Below, piece by piece: positions 6,400 to 12,311 of a DNA stretch of 16,588 bases. The stretch's first letter is position 1. Each line of letters begins with the position of its first letter. The stretch spans positions 1-16,588 of the forward strand of contig CAJTZL010000057.1 in NCBI GenBank assembly GCA_910583695.1, in the 5' to 3' direction. The position numbers and the translations under genes were made by a program. The stretch comes from an uncultured Oscillibacter sp. GTDB lineage: Bacteria; Bacillota; Clostridia; Oscillospirales; Oscillospiraceae. Under the pieces are notes generated by a model that saw only the letters and a program-made list of their open reading frames with translations, did not search any database and was not told where the DNA came from.

Positions 6400-8419
6400 T
6401 CGTCTCCGGACAGTACAGCACCTGAACCCCGCAGTCGTCCCGGAGCTTCTCCCGGCGGACGCTCTCCGCCAGAATCAGCCCCGCCAGATCCTGGGGGTCC
6501 TCCCCGGTCCAGCCCGCCAGCAGGTTCAAAAGCCATTCGTCCTCCGCCGGGTCCGCCACGCCGTCGCTGACCATGACGGCGAAGCCGCCGGGGGCCAGGG
6601 GGGCCTTTGTCACGTCCGGCGGCGGGCCCTGGAGCCCCACCGGCAGGCTGGCCCCGGTGATCCGCCGGACCACGCCGCCCCGCTTGATGTAGCTGGGGGC
6701 CGCGCCGCACTTGTAGAAGGCGGCCTCCCGGGCCCCGGGGTCGTAGACGCACAGATCCACGGTGGTGAAGGCCCCGCTGTCCGCCCCCCGGAGGCCCATG
6801 GCGGAGTTCAGGGTTTTCAGCGCCGCCTCCGGGGCCACCCCCGCCTCCAGGAACTGCTGGAGCAGGCGGCAGACCAGGGCGGACTCCTTCCGGGCGGGCT
6901 CGCCGCTGCCCATGCCGTCCGCCAGCAGGAGGCACCAGAGGCCCCGGTCCGTCCGGAAGGAGGCCACGGTGTCCCCGCAGACGGACTCCCCCTCCTTGGG
7001 CCGGAGGGCGGCCCCCACCCGGCAGGGGGAAGACGCCGCCATGGCGGGGGCGGCGGCCTCCAGCCCGGCGGCGGTGGCGGCAAGAAGCTCCGAGAGCTGG
7101 GCGTACTGGCCCCGGGCGCTGCGGCGGGTCTCCTCCAGCTGCCGCCGGTACTGCCGCCGGAGGAGAAAGGCGGAGAGCTCGGCGTTGATGGCCGAGAGGA
7201 GGTCCGGCAGGTGGACGCAGCGGCCGGTGAAGTACTCCGGGAAATCCTTGGCCAGGGCCCGGCCCCGCTCCAGCAGGTAGGGCGTCGCGTCGTTCATGGC
7301 GTTGAAGGTGCCGGTGTAGTCCTTCTGCCAGCAGAGCTCGCAGAGGGCGCAGCTCCGGCAGACCTTCTCCGCGGAGCGGTCGAAGACAATGGCGGGATTC
7401 TCGTCCGCCACGGGGGGGGCGGAGCGGCCGATGCTGTCGTAGAGGTCCCGGAGGGCCGCCGCCGCCCGGTCCAGCCGCTGCCGCCAGGGGGCGGGGGCCT
7501 CCTGGCTCCGCTCCTCTTCCGGGGCGGGGGGAATGGCGGGGCGCACCCGCTTCCCGGCGACAAACCGCCCCGGCAGGGCCAGGAAGAGGGCCGTGCCCGC
7601 CGCCGTCTCCGGCAGCAGGGGCCGGGGGCTCCCCTCCGCCAGGGCCGCGGCGGCGGAGGCGGCCAGGAAAGCCAGGGCCGCGCCGGCCCGGCCTCGCCCC
7701 TGGCGGCTCCCCGCAGCGAGGCCCGCCAGCCCCAGGGCGGCGGTGAGGGGCAGGCGGCTGCCGCACAGCTCCGCCGTCAGACCCAGCCCCAGGCCGAAGG
7801 CCGCCCCGGCGGCGGGGCCCCGGTCATAGGCCGCCAGGGCCGCCAGGAAGCACAGCAGGGCCCGGGCGGGGGAGAAGCCCAGAACCTCCAGGTCCTCCAC
7901 CGCCGTCACCAGGGCCCCCGCCAGGAAGATCAGGCCGTCCACCACCTCCCGGCCCTCCCCGCCCCGGAGGAGGGGGAAGAACAGCCGGGCCGAGGCCCCC
8001 AGCAGCGCCGCCGCCGCCAGACAGTCCGTCAGCCGCTCCAGAGGGGAGAGGGATTGGAGAATGTAAATGCCCTCCACGGTGACGAAAAGCCCCACGGCCG
8101 TGAGGGCCGTGAGCCTGGGGCGGGAGGGAATCCAGGTGCCCCGCAGGGCCGCGGCGGCGGCCGGAATCAGCACCGCCACCGCCAGGAAGGGCAGGGCCTT
8201 GGCAAAGGGGAGGAACAGCGCCGCCCCCGCAAAGGCCCCTGCCAGGGCCGCGCCCCCCTCCAGCCCCGGCCCCGCCGCCGCCATCCAGCCCAGGGCGAAG
8301 GGGGCGGAGCCTCCGGCGGTCTGCCCGGCGGTCAGTGCCGCCGCGAGAAAGAAGCGAACCCCCAGGTTCATGAGCCGCCCGGCCCGCTCCCGTTCCAGTG
8401 TCAGCTGCCCGTTTGCCAC
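6383..8419 (-). CDS. spoIIE: SpoIIE, stage II sporulation protein E (membrane PP2C phosphatase)
   Basis: SpoIIE dephosphorylates SpoIIAA to release sigma-F in the forespore and associates with the polar septum. The 678-aa protein has an N-terminal block of about ten hydrophobic segments (residues 18-275). The cysteine-rich central motif KVCRSCALCELCW is typical of SpoIIE. A C-terminal PP2C domain carries metal-binding aspartates D483 (CGDTVAS), D501 (LADGMGSG) and D619 (MVSDGV), plus FTTVDLCVYD. I chose GTG 8419 because AAGGAGGGA lies 6 nt upstream; the ATG 33 codons further up (8452) has no Shine-Dalgarno. It is a single gene, convergent with the two-component operon. No clear Spo0A box or strong promoter could be assigned upstream. 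Its presence implies an endospore former. Confidence 0.95.
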   Translation of the reverse strand: MANGQLTLERERAGRLMNLGVRFFLAAALTAGQTAGGSAPFALGWMAAAGPGLEGGAALAGAFAGAALFLPFAKALPFLAVAVLIPAAAAALRGTWIPSRPRLTALTAVGLFVTVEGIYILQSLSPLERLTDCLAAAALLGASARLFFPLLRGGEGREVVDGLIFLAGALVTAVEDLEVLGFSPARALLCFLAALAAYDRGPAAGAAFGLGLGLTAELCGSRLPLTAALGLAGLAAGSRQGRGRAGAALAFLAASAAAALAEGSPRPLLPETAAGTALFLALPGRFVAGKRVRPAIPPAPEEERSQEAPAPWRQRLDRAAAALRDLYDSIGRSAPPVADENPAIVFDRSAEKVCRSCALCELCWQKDYTGTFNAMNDATPYLLERGRALAKDFPEYFTGRCVHLPDLLSAINAELSAFLLRRQYRRQLEETRRSARGQYAQLSELLAATAAGLEAAAPAMAASSPCRVGAALRPKEGESVCGDTVASFRTDRGLWCLLLADGMGSGEPARKESALVCRLLQQFLEAGVAPEAALKTLNSAMGLRGADSGAFTTVDLCVYDPGAREAAFYKCGAAPSYIKRGGVVRRITGASLPVGLQGPPPDVTKAPLAPGGFAVMVSDGVADPAEDEWLLNLLAGWTGEDPQDLAGLILAESVRREKLRDDCGVQVLYCPETKAREV

Positions 8420-8425
8420 AGCTTG

Positions 8426-8434
8426 TCCCTCCTT
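8426..8434 (-). promoter_or_regulatory. ribosome-binding site that sets the spoIIE GTG start
   Basis: The minus strand reads AAGGAGGGA, 6 nt before GTG 8419. The longer in-frame ATG starts at 8452 and 8716 lack any comparable site. Confidence 0.85.
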
Positions 8435-8521
8435 GAAGTGTTGTTCCCCCATTCTAACGCCGGGAGGGGGAAAAATGCGTCGGGAAAGGTGCGGCGGAGG
8501 TTTCCCCGGAAAAAAGCGGGG

Positions 8522-8550
8522 TGGAAACGGCGGGAATCCTGTGGTATAGT
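8522..8550 (+). promoter_or_regulatory. distal look-alike promoter upstream of the XRE gene
   Basis: TGGAAA, 17 bp, TATAGT, followed by CAGCGGAGAAGAAA. The same hexamers and spacing recur 141 bp downstream. A transcript from here would cross the hairpin at 8567-8594. Confidence 0.5.
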
Positions 8551-8566
8551 CAGCGGAGAAGAAACC

Positions 8567-8594
8567 CGCGCAGGAGCGCGCGCTTTCCTGCGCG
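8567..8594 (+). other. GC-rich hairpin between the two XRE promoters
   Basis: CGCGCAGGA and TCCTGCGCG pair perfectly over 9 bp with loop GCGCGCGCTT. No T-tract follows. It may be an operator for the helix-turn-helix regulator or a leader hairpin of the distal transcript. The 300-bp stretch between spoIIE and the XRE gene holds this and the promoters but no supportable gene. Confidence 0.4.
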
Positions 8595-8662
8595 GAGAGT
8601 GAAACAGGGGGAAACCGCCTCCCAACCAGCGGTTGAGTTCCCGAAAATCCACCGGTGGTTCC

Positions 8663-8691
8663 TGGAAAAACCGGGGCGGCGGCGGTATAGT
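8663..8691 (+). promoter_or_regulatory. proximal promoter of the XRE gene
   Basis: TGGAAA, 17 bp, TATAGT, followed by GCGGGAAGAAAGG, ending about 24 bp before the ATG at 8715. The -10 is good and the -35 weak, as expected for a regulated or autoregulated gene. Confidence 0.55.
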
Positions 8692-8714
8692 GCGGGAAGA
8701 AAGGGGATGGGAAC

Positions 8715-9527
8715 ATGGACCAGAGCCGAATTGGGACCTTTATTATGGAGCGCCGGAGGGAGAAGGGGCTGACCCAGGCTCAGCTGGCGGAGCGGCTGAA
8801 CATCACCGACCGGGCCGTGTCGAAATGGGAGACGGGCAAGAGCCTGCCGGACTCCTCCATTATGCTGGAGCTGTGCGGGATATTGGATATCACGGTGGAC
8901 CAGCTTCTCCACGGCGGGAGGGAAGCCGCCTGTCCGGAGGCGGCCCCGCCCCGAAAAAAGCCGGAAGGGCGGCTTCCGCGCCGGGGAGAGCGGCGCTGGC
9001 GGCTGGCCGTCCTGCTGACCGGGGGGATTCTGACGGGGATTCTCACCTGCCTGATCTGCGACACGGCGCTCTCCGGCGGCCTGAGCTGGTCGAGGATCGC
9101 GGCCGCCTCTGCGGGATACGGGTGGGCGGTTCTCTTTCCCCTTGTCGTCTTGAAGGAGGGAGGAATGGCGGGATGCCTCCTGGCCCTCAGCGCATTCACG
9201 GTTCCCTACTTATACGGACTGAGCCGCCTGCTGGATATCAAAGCGGTGTTTTCTGTGGGGACGGTGATGACGGTGCTCGCCCTGTTGTTTTTGTGGGCGG
9301 TTTACGCCGTGTTCAAACGAAGGGGCCGGAGCGCCGTTTCCCTGGGGCTTGCGTGTTTGCTGGCGGCGGGGCTGACGGCCGCCGTCAACGGGGCCCTGTA
9401 CCTTCTGGGGATTACGTCTCCGCCGGACGCCTGGAACGGAATGAGCGTCCTTCTTCTGCTGCTGGCGGCGGCGGTGTGCTTCACCTGGAGGCGGGGAGGG
9501 GGCGGCCTTTCGGACACGGACGCCTGA
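8715..9527 (+). CDS. XRE-family HTH regulator with membrane-embedded C-terminal domain (270 aa)
   Basis: Residues 1-67 are an HTH_3 domain: IGTFIMERRREKGLTQAQLA, then ERLNITDRAVSKWETGKSLP and LDITVDQLLHG. A basic linker follows (about 70-95). The rest is hydrophobic, with about six segments, for example LAVLLTGGILTGILTCLICD and VMTVLALLFLWAVYAVF. Membrane-anchored XRE proteins of this type are common in Clostridia; the ligand and targets are unknown. AAGGGG ahead of the ATG supports the start. It stands alone and has two similar promoters upstream. It is terminated by a strong bidirectional hairpin shared with the PTS gene. Confidence 0.85.
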   Translation: MDQSRIGTFIMERRREKGLTQAQLAERLNITDRAVSKWETGKSLPDSSIMLELCGILDITVDQLLHGGREAACPEAAPPRKKPEGRLPRRGERRWRLAVLLTGGILTGILTCLICDTALSGGLSWSRIAAASAGYGWAVLFPLVVLKEGGMAGCLLALSAFTVPYLYGLSRLLDIKAVFSVGTVMTVLALLFLWAVYAVFKRRGRSAVSLGLACLLAAGLTAAVNGALYLLGITSPPDAWNGMSVLLLLLAAAVCFTWRRGGGGLSDTDA

Positions 9528-9604
9528 GACCCATCCGGCTTTGGGCGGGGAAGGGACCTGCGGGGAATGGCGGATGGAACCCGCGGGGTGCCTGCCAGGG
9601 AGAT

Positions 9605-9647
9605 AAAAGGCGGGAGATTTCCCTTGGGGAAATCTCCCGCCTTTTTT
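9605..9647. terminator. strong bidirectional terminator
   Basis: AAAAGGCGGGAGATTTCCC (9605-9623) and its exact complement (9627-9645) form a 19-bp stem with loop TTG. A-tract and T-tract ends serve the plus-strand XRE gene and the minus-strand PTS gene. Confidence 0.92.
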
Positions 9648-9662
9648 GGCGCATCTCTGCCC

Positions 9663-10772
9663 TCAGCCCGCCAGGGTCAGGTCCCCGGACTTCACCCAGC
9701 CCGCCCTCCGGCAGAGCTCGTTGATCAGGGGACAGATTACGGCGGGGAGGACAAAGGAAATCAGAATCAGCCCCGCCCAGTCCATGGCTCCGGGGGCGAT
9801 GGCCGCCGCCCCGTTGGCCAGGGCCTGCTCGCTGGGGGCAATCCACCCGGTCCAGACCCCCAGCTGGCCGCAGAGGCCGCAGGTGCCCATACCGGAGTTG
9901 ATGGCCGCGCCGTTCATCTCCAGGCGGAAAAGGCACGTGGCCAGGGGGCCGGTGACGGCGGAGGTCACTGTGGGGGCGATCCAGATTTTGGGGTTCCGGA
10001 CGATGTTGGGCATTTGCAGCATGGAGGTGCCAAGGCCCTGGCTCACCAGGCCGCCCCAGCCGTTTTCCCGGAAGCTCATGACGGCGAAGCCCACCATCTG
10101 GGCGCAGCAGCCCGCCACGGCGGCCCCTCCCGCCAGCCCCGTCAGCCCCAGGACGGAGCAGATGGCGGCGGAGGAGATGGGCAAAGTCAGGGCCACGCCC
10201 ACCAGCACGGAAACCAGAATGCCCATGAGGAAGGGCTGGAGCTCCGTGGCCCGCATGATGAGCCCGCCGAAGGCGCCGGCAATTCCGGCGATGGGAGGCG
10301 CGATGACCCAGGCCGCCCCGATGCCCACCAGGGTGGTGACGATAGGAGTCACCAGGATGTCCACTTTTGTCTCTTTGCTGACGGCCTTGCCGCACTCGGT
10401 GGCCAGAATGGCCACCAAGAGCACCGCCAGGGGGCCTCCGGCCTTGCCCAGGGCGTTGCAGGCGTAGCCCACGGTGGCCAGGGAGAAGAGGACCATGGGC
10501 GGGGCCTGGAGGGCGTAGCCGATGGCCACGGCCATGGCCGCGCCGCTCATGAAGGAGGCCATGCCCCCGATGGTGTAGCCAACTTTGTTGATGGTGATGA
10601 GTTCGGCCGTCAGGAAGCCGATGTGGAACTGGGAGCCCACGGTGTTGAGGATGGTGCCGATGAGCAGGGAGCAGAAGAGGCCCTGGGCCATTGCCCCCAG
10701 GGCGTCGATGCCGTAGCGCCGGGCAGAGAGCACGATGTTCTTGCGTTTCAAAAATGCCTTGACGTTTTCCAT
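9663..10772 (-). CDS. PTS EIIC-type membrane protein, PfoR-like
   Basis: The 369-aa protein starts with MENVKAFLKRKNIVLSARRY and is otherwise almost entirely hydrophobic, with about nine to ten segments. Conserved stretches NTVGSQFHIGFLTAELITIN, ATVGYACNALGKAGGPLAVL and FRLEMNGAAINSGMGTCGLC match the PTS_EIIC_2 / PfoR group. That group is named after a protein first described as a regulator of perfringolysin O in Clostridium perfringens. No EIIA or EIIB domain is present or encoded nearby, so sugar phosphorylation cannot be assumed. It may be a transporter or sensor. The start is fixed by family alignment; the Shine-Dalgarno (AGGTG) is weak. It has its own promoter and an inverted repeat at the transcription start. 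Confidence 0.82.
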   Translation of the reverse strand: MENVKAFLKRKNIVLSARRYGIDALGAMAQGLFCSLLIGTILNTVGSQFHIGFLTAELITINKVGYTIGGMASFMSGAAMAVAIGYALQAPPMVLFSLATVGYACNALGKAGGPLAVLLVAILATECGKAVSKETKVDILVTPIVTTLVGIGAAWVIAPPIAGIAGAFGGLIMRATELQPFLMGILVSVLVGVALTLPISSAAICSVLGLTGLAGGAAVAGCCAQMVGFAVMSFRENGWGGLVSQGLGTSMLQMPNIVRNPKIWIAPTVTSAVTGPLATCLFRLEMNGAAINSGMGTCGLCGQLGVWTGWIAPSEQALANGAAAIAPGAMDWAGLILISFVLPAVICPLINELCRRAGWVKSGDLTLAG

Positions 10773-10831
10773 GGGAAGCACCTGTTTCTTTCGTAAATTC
10801 GATTCTTGGATACATGGGCCGGGCAAAAAAG

Positions 10832-10865
10832 AAGCCTTACAGATGTCAAGACACCTGTAAGGCTT
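10832..10865 (-). promoter_or_regulatory. inverted repeat at the PTS gene transcription start (operator or terminator)
   Basis: AAGCCTTACAG and CTGTAAGGCTT form a perfect 11-bp inverted repeat. The inner bases TGT...ACA extend the stem after a wobble pair. On the minus strand it is followed by CTTTTTTG, so it can also terminate transcripts arriving from upstream. Because it abuts the -10 and covers the start point, it may instead be a repressor operator. Confidence 0.6.
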
Positions 10866-10894
10866 ATCATACGCACCCGAAGACGCTTTGTCAA
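10866..10894 (-). promoter_or_regulatory. sigma-A promoter of the PTS EIIC-type gene
   Basis: The minus strand reads a perfect TTGACA, 17 bp, TATGAT. Transcription should begin near 10859, inside the left arm of the inverted repeat, giving a leader of about 87 nt. Confidence 0.8.
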
Positions 10895-10959
10895 GAGGGA
10901 GCCTGTCAAGTTTGGGCTTCCCGGAAACGGGATTCCTTGTAGATTTTTGCCGAAAGCTG

Positions 10960-10981
10960 CGGCAGAATGGGTTTGCTGCCG
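10960..10981 (+). promoter_or_regulatory. 5' hairpin upstream of the toxin-like peptide
   Basis: CGGCAG and CTGCCG pair around AATGGGTTTG, about 16 nt before the Shine-Dalgarno of the 27-aa peptide. A second small stem (TCCCG-GAAA-CGGGA) lies at 10919-10932. Leader structure is usual in type I toxin mRNAs. No convincing plus-strand promoter was recognised upstream. Confidence 0.4.
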
Positions 10982-11000
10982 GCCCTCCGCAGTGAGAGGA

Positions 11001-11034
11001 GGTGAGCCGGTTGGAATCCTTGCTGGGTTTGGTC
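11001..11034 (+). repeat. direct repeat pair, toxin-side copy
   Basis: Contains GGTGAGCC (11001-11008) and CTGGGTTTGGTC (11023-11034). They cover the Shine-Dalgarno, TTG start and first eight codons of the peptide gene. Both recur in the same order at 11154-11183, separated there by 10 instead of 14 bases. Confidence 0.85.
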
Positions 11035-11094
11035 ACTTCTGTTGCGGCGGACGTCATCGCGTATTTCGTCTGCAAATGGCTGGACAGGAAGTAA
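11011..11094 (+). CDS. Fst/Ldr-like hydrophobic toxin peptide (27 aa) of a type I toxin-antitoxin locus
   Basis: The TTG start at 11011 follows AGGAGG by 8 nt. The peptide begins MESLLGLVTSVAADVIAY and ends FVCKWLDRK. It is one hydrophobic helix of about 20 residues followed by W and a charged tail, the plan of Fst/Ldr-type membrane toxins. Known members damage or perturb the cytoplasmic membrane when overproduced. A GTG at 11002 is in frame but falls inside the Shine-Dalgarno. The gene lies between the divergently placed PTS promoter and sodA and converges with a minus-strand RNA that shares its repeats. Peptide reading and architecture are seen in sequence; toxicity is inferred. Confidence 0.7.
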   Translation: MESLLGLVTSVAADVIAYFVCKWLDRK

Positions 11095-11114
11095 TGACAG
11101 CGGCAGCCTGAAAT

Positions 11115-11148
11115 GGAACCCCCGGAAGTGCACTCTTCCGGGGGTTCC
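11115..11148. terminator. bidirectional hairpin shared by toxin mRNA and antitoxin RNA
   Basis: GGAACCCCCGGAAG and CTTCCGGGGGTTCC form a perfect 14-bp stem with loop TGCACT. T-tracts on both sides are short (CTTT one way, ATTTC the other). In par-type loci the shared terminator also starts the RNA-RNA contact. Confidence 0.75.
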
Positions 11149-11153
11149 GCTTT

Positions 11154-11183
11154 GGTGAGCCTGGAGTCGTTCTGGGTTTGGTC
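11154..11183 (-). repeat. direct repeat pair, antitoxin-side copy
   Basis: GGTGAGCC (11154-11161) and CTGGGTTTGGTC (11172-11183) are identical to the toxin-side copy. The bases between (GGAGTCGTT) resemble GGAATCCTTG there. Transcribed on the minus strand they become the antisense segments. Confidence 0.85.
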
Positions 11184-11201
11184 GGTCTCCGTGGTGCTTT
11201 C

Positions 11202-11230
11202 ATTATAGAGCCCCGGAGAGGCAGAGTCAA
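11202..11230 (-). promoter_or_regulatory. strong promoter of the antitoxin RNA
   Basis: The minus strand reads TTGACT, exactly 17 bp, TATAAT. No coding start follows it. The -35 begins at the base of the sodA 3' hairpin, so the two units are tightly packed. A near-consensus promoter fits an abundant antisense RNA. Confidence 0.85.
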
Positions 11231-11250
11231 GGGCGGATTTTACTCCGCCC
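11231..11250 (-). terminator. hairpin at the 3' end of sodA
   Basis: GGGCGGA and TCCGCCC pair around the sodA stop codon. There is no T-tract because the antitoxin -35 follows immediately, so termination may be incomplete. Confidence 0.45.
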
Positions 11251-11881
11251 GGCGGGGCCGGTTTTCCAGCAGGGCGTCGAAGGTTTTGGAGAGTCCCGGC
11301 CAGTTTACCTTCCGCCACCAGCTTTCAAAGTAGTCCGCCCGGCGGTTCTGGTAGTCCAGGTAATAGGCGTGCTCCCACACGTCGCACAGCAGCAGGGGGG
11401 CCAGGGGCAGGGGCGTGTCCTGGTTGGGGGTCTTCACCACGGAGAGCCGCCCTTCGCTGTCGCTGACCAGCCAAGCCCAGCCGGAGCCGAACTGTCCCAG
11501 GGCGGCGTTCTTCATGGCGGACTTCAGCCCGTCCAGGTCTCCGAAGTCTCGGGATACGGCGTCCGCCAGGGGGCCGGAGGGGGAGGACACGGGGCCGGGG
11601 GCCAGGGTCTTGAAGTAGAGGTCGTGGTTGTACACGCCTCCAGCATTGTTCCGCACTCCCTGGCGGATGTCCTCCGGCAGGCGGGGCCACTCCTGGACCA
11701 GACGCTCCAGGGGCCAGTCCTGGACCTCCGGGTGCGCCTCCAGGAGCTTGTTCAGGTTGTCGACATAGGTCTGGAAGTGCTTGTCGTGGTGGAAATGCAG
11801 GGTCCGTTCCCCAATCTCCGGCAGCAGGGTGTCGTAGCCGTAGGGCAGGGGCGGGAGGGAAAAGGGATAGTGTGCTTCCAT
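11240..11881 (-). CDS. sodA: superoxide dismutase, Mn/Fe family
   Basis: This enzyme converts superoxide to oxygen and hydrogen peroxide in the cytoplasm. The 213-aa protein has the expected metal ligands: H31 (LHFHHDKHFQTYVDNLN), H86 (NNAGGVYNHDLYF), D167 and H171 (CDVWEHAYYLDY). The C-terminal-half glutamine in TPNQDTPL (Q154), together with NNAGG rather than NNAAQ, is the Mn-type or cambialistic signature. FGSGWAWLV is also conserved. The length is normal and all ligands are present. The start at 11881 follows AAAGGAG. It is a single gene and the upstream promoter is not clear (TATACT near 11918 is a weak candidate). The antitoxin promoter lies right behind its stop. Confidence 0.93.
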   Translation of the reverse strand: MEAHYPFSLPPLPYGYDTLLPEIGERTLHFHHDKHFQTYVDNLNKLLEAHPEVQDWPLERLVQEWPRLPEDIRQGVRNNAGGVYNHDLYFKTLAPGPVSSPSGPLADAVSRDFGDLDGLKSAMKNAALGQFGSGWAWLVSDSEGRLSVVKTPNQDTPLPLAPLLLCDVWEHAYYLDYQNRRADYFESWWRKVNWPGLSKTFDALLENRPRRAE

Positions 11882-12047
11882 AGGGTTCTCCTTTCATGGC
11901 GATTGCTTTCTATAGTATATGTGGGGAGGGGGAATGACATACAGAGAGAAAATTTTGAAAAATATTTTGAAAAGTTTGGAACAAAAGCTCTTTGCCAACC
12001 GTCTATAATAGGGAAGACGGGAAATTACATAAGAAAGAAGCGACAGG

Positions 12048-12224
12048 ATGAAACAGTTTATCTGGATGCTCTGCGGAATTTTTGTCTCCGGGCTGCTGCT
12101 GGGGACCCTCAGCGCCTGCGGGGCCGAGGAGCTGGAAATTCCCCTCCAGATCCTGACGGAGGAGAACATCGCCGCCCTGGGGCATCCCAAGCCGGAGTAT
12201 CCGGTCCGGGAGCCGTTGGGCTGA
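12048..12224 (+). CDS. very small lipoprotein (58 aa)
   Basis: ATG 12048 opens MKQFIWMLCGIFVSGLLLG, a lipoprotein signal ending in LSAC24-G, followed by 34 residues (GAEELEIPLQILTEENIA, then GHPKPEYPVREPLG). A TATAAT at 12004-12009 lies about 40 bp upstream without a good -35. The Shine-Dalgarno is weak. The signal peptide, lipobox and composition support a real gene. The product would be a short acidic peptide anchored to the outer face of the membrane. It precedes a secreted-protein gene by 87 nt and may share its transcript. No family recognised. Confidence 0.6.
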   Translation: MKQFIWMLCGIFVSGLLLGTLSACGAEELEIPLQILTEENIAALGHPKPEYPVREPLG

Positions 12225-12311
12225 GCATCCCGTTTCCCGCTTCCCTGCCCCGAGAAGGTTCCCATTTTATTGTGAGCAAATCCAGACAACAAGAACATGG
12301 AGGAATGATTT

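Larger units (their letters stand above)
11112..11195 (-). ncRNA. putative antitoxin RNA (RNA II-like)
   Basis: A consensus promoter places the start near 11195. The RNA of about 80 nt would run through GACCAAACCCAG and GGCTCACC, which are exactly complementary to two segments of the convergent peptide mRNA over its ribosome-binding site and early codons. It ends in the hairpin at 11115-11148. Because it is encoded about 150 bp from its target site, pairing is through duplicated repeats, as in the par locus of plasmid pAD1. No open reading frame is evident in it. Confidence 0.7.

Noticed and set aside
6149..8602. An 817-codon plus-strand reading frame
   Set aside because: It is the antisense of spoIIE. 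Its composition is Gly/Arg/Pro/Gln-rich and without domains, as expected for the shadow of a GC-rich gene, while the minus strand gives a clear SpoIIE.
8420..8716. A 99-residue N-terminal extension of SpoIIE from ATG 8716
   Set aside because: The extension is Pro/Phe/Arg-rich, has no ribosome-binding site and overlaps the divergent XRE promoters. GTG 8419 has a perfect Shine-Dalgarno.
10806..11111. A 101-codon plus-strand frame over the toxin region
   Set aside because: It lies in a different frame from the 27-aa peptide, lacks a Shine-Dalgarno and runs through the PTS promoter. The short frame has AGGAGG and a plausible membrane helix.
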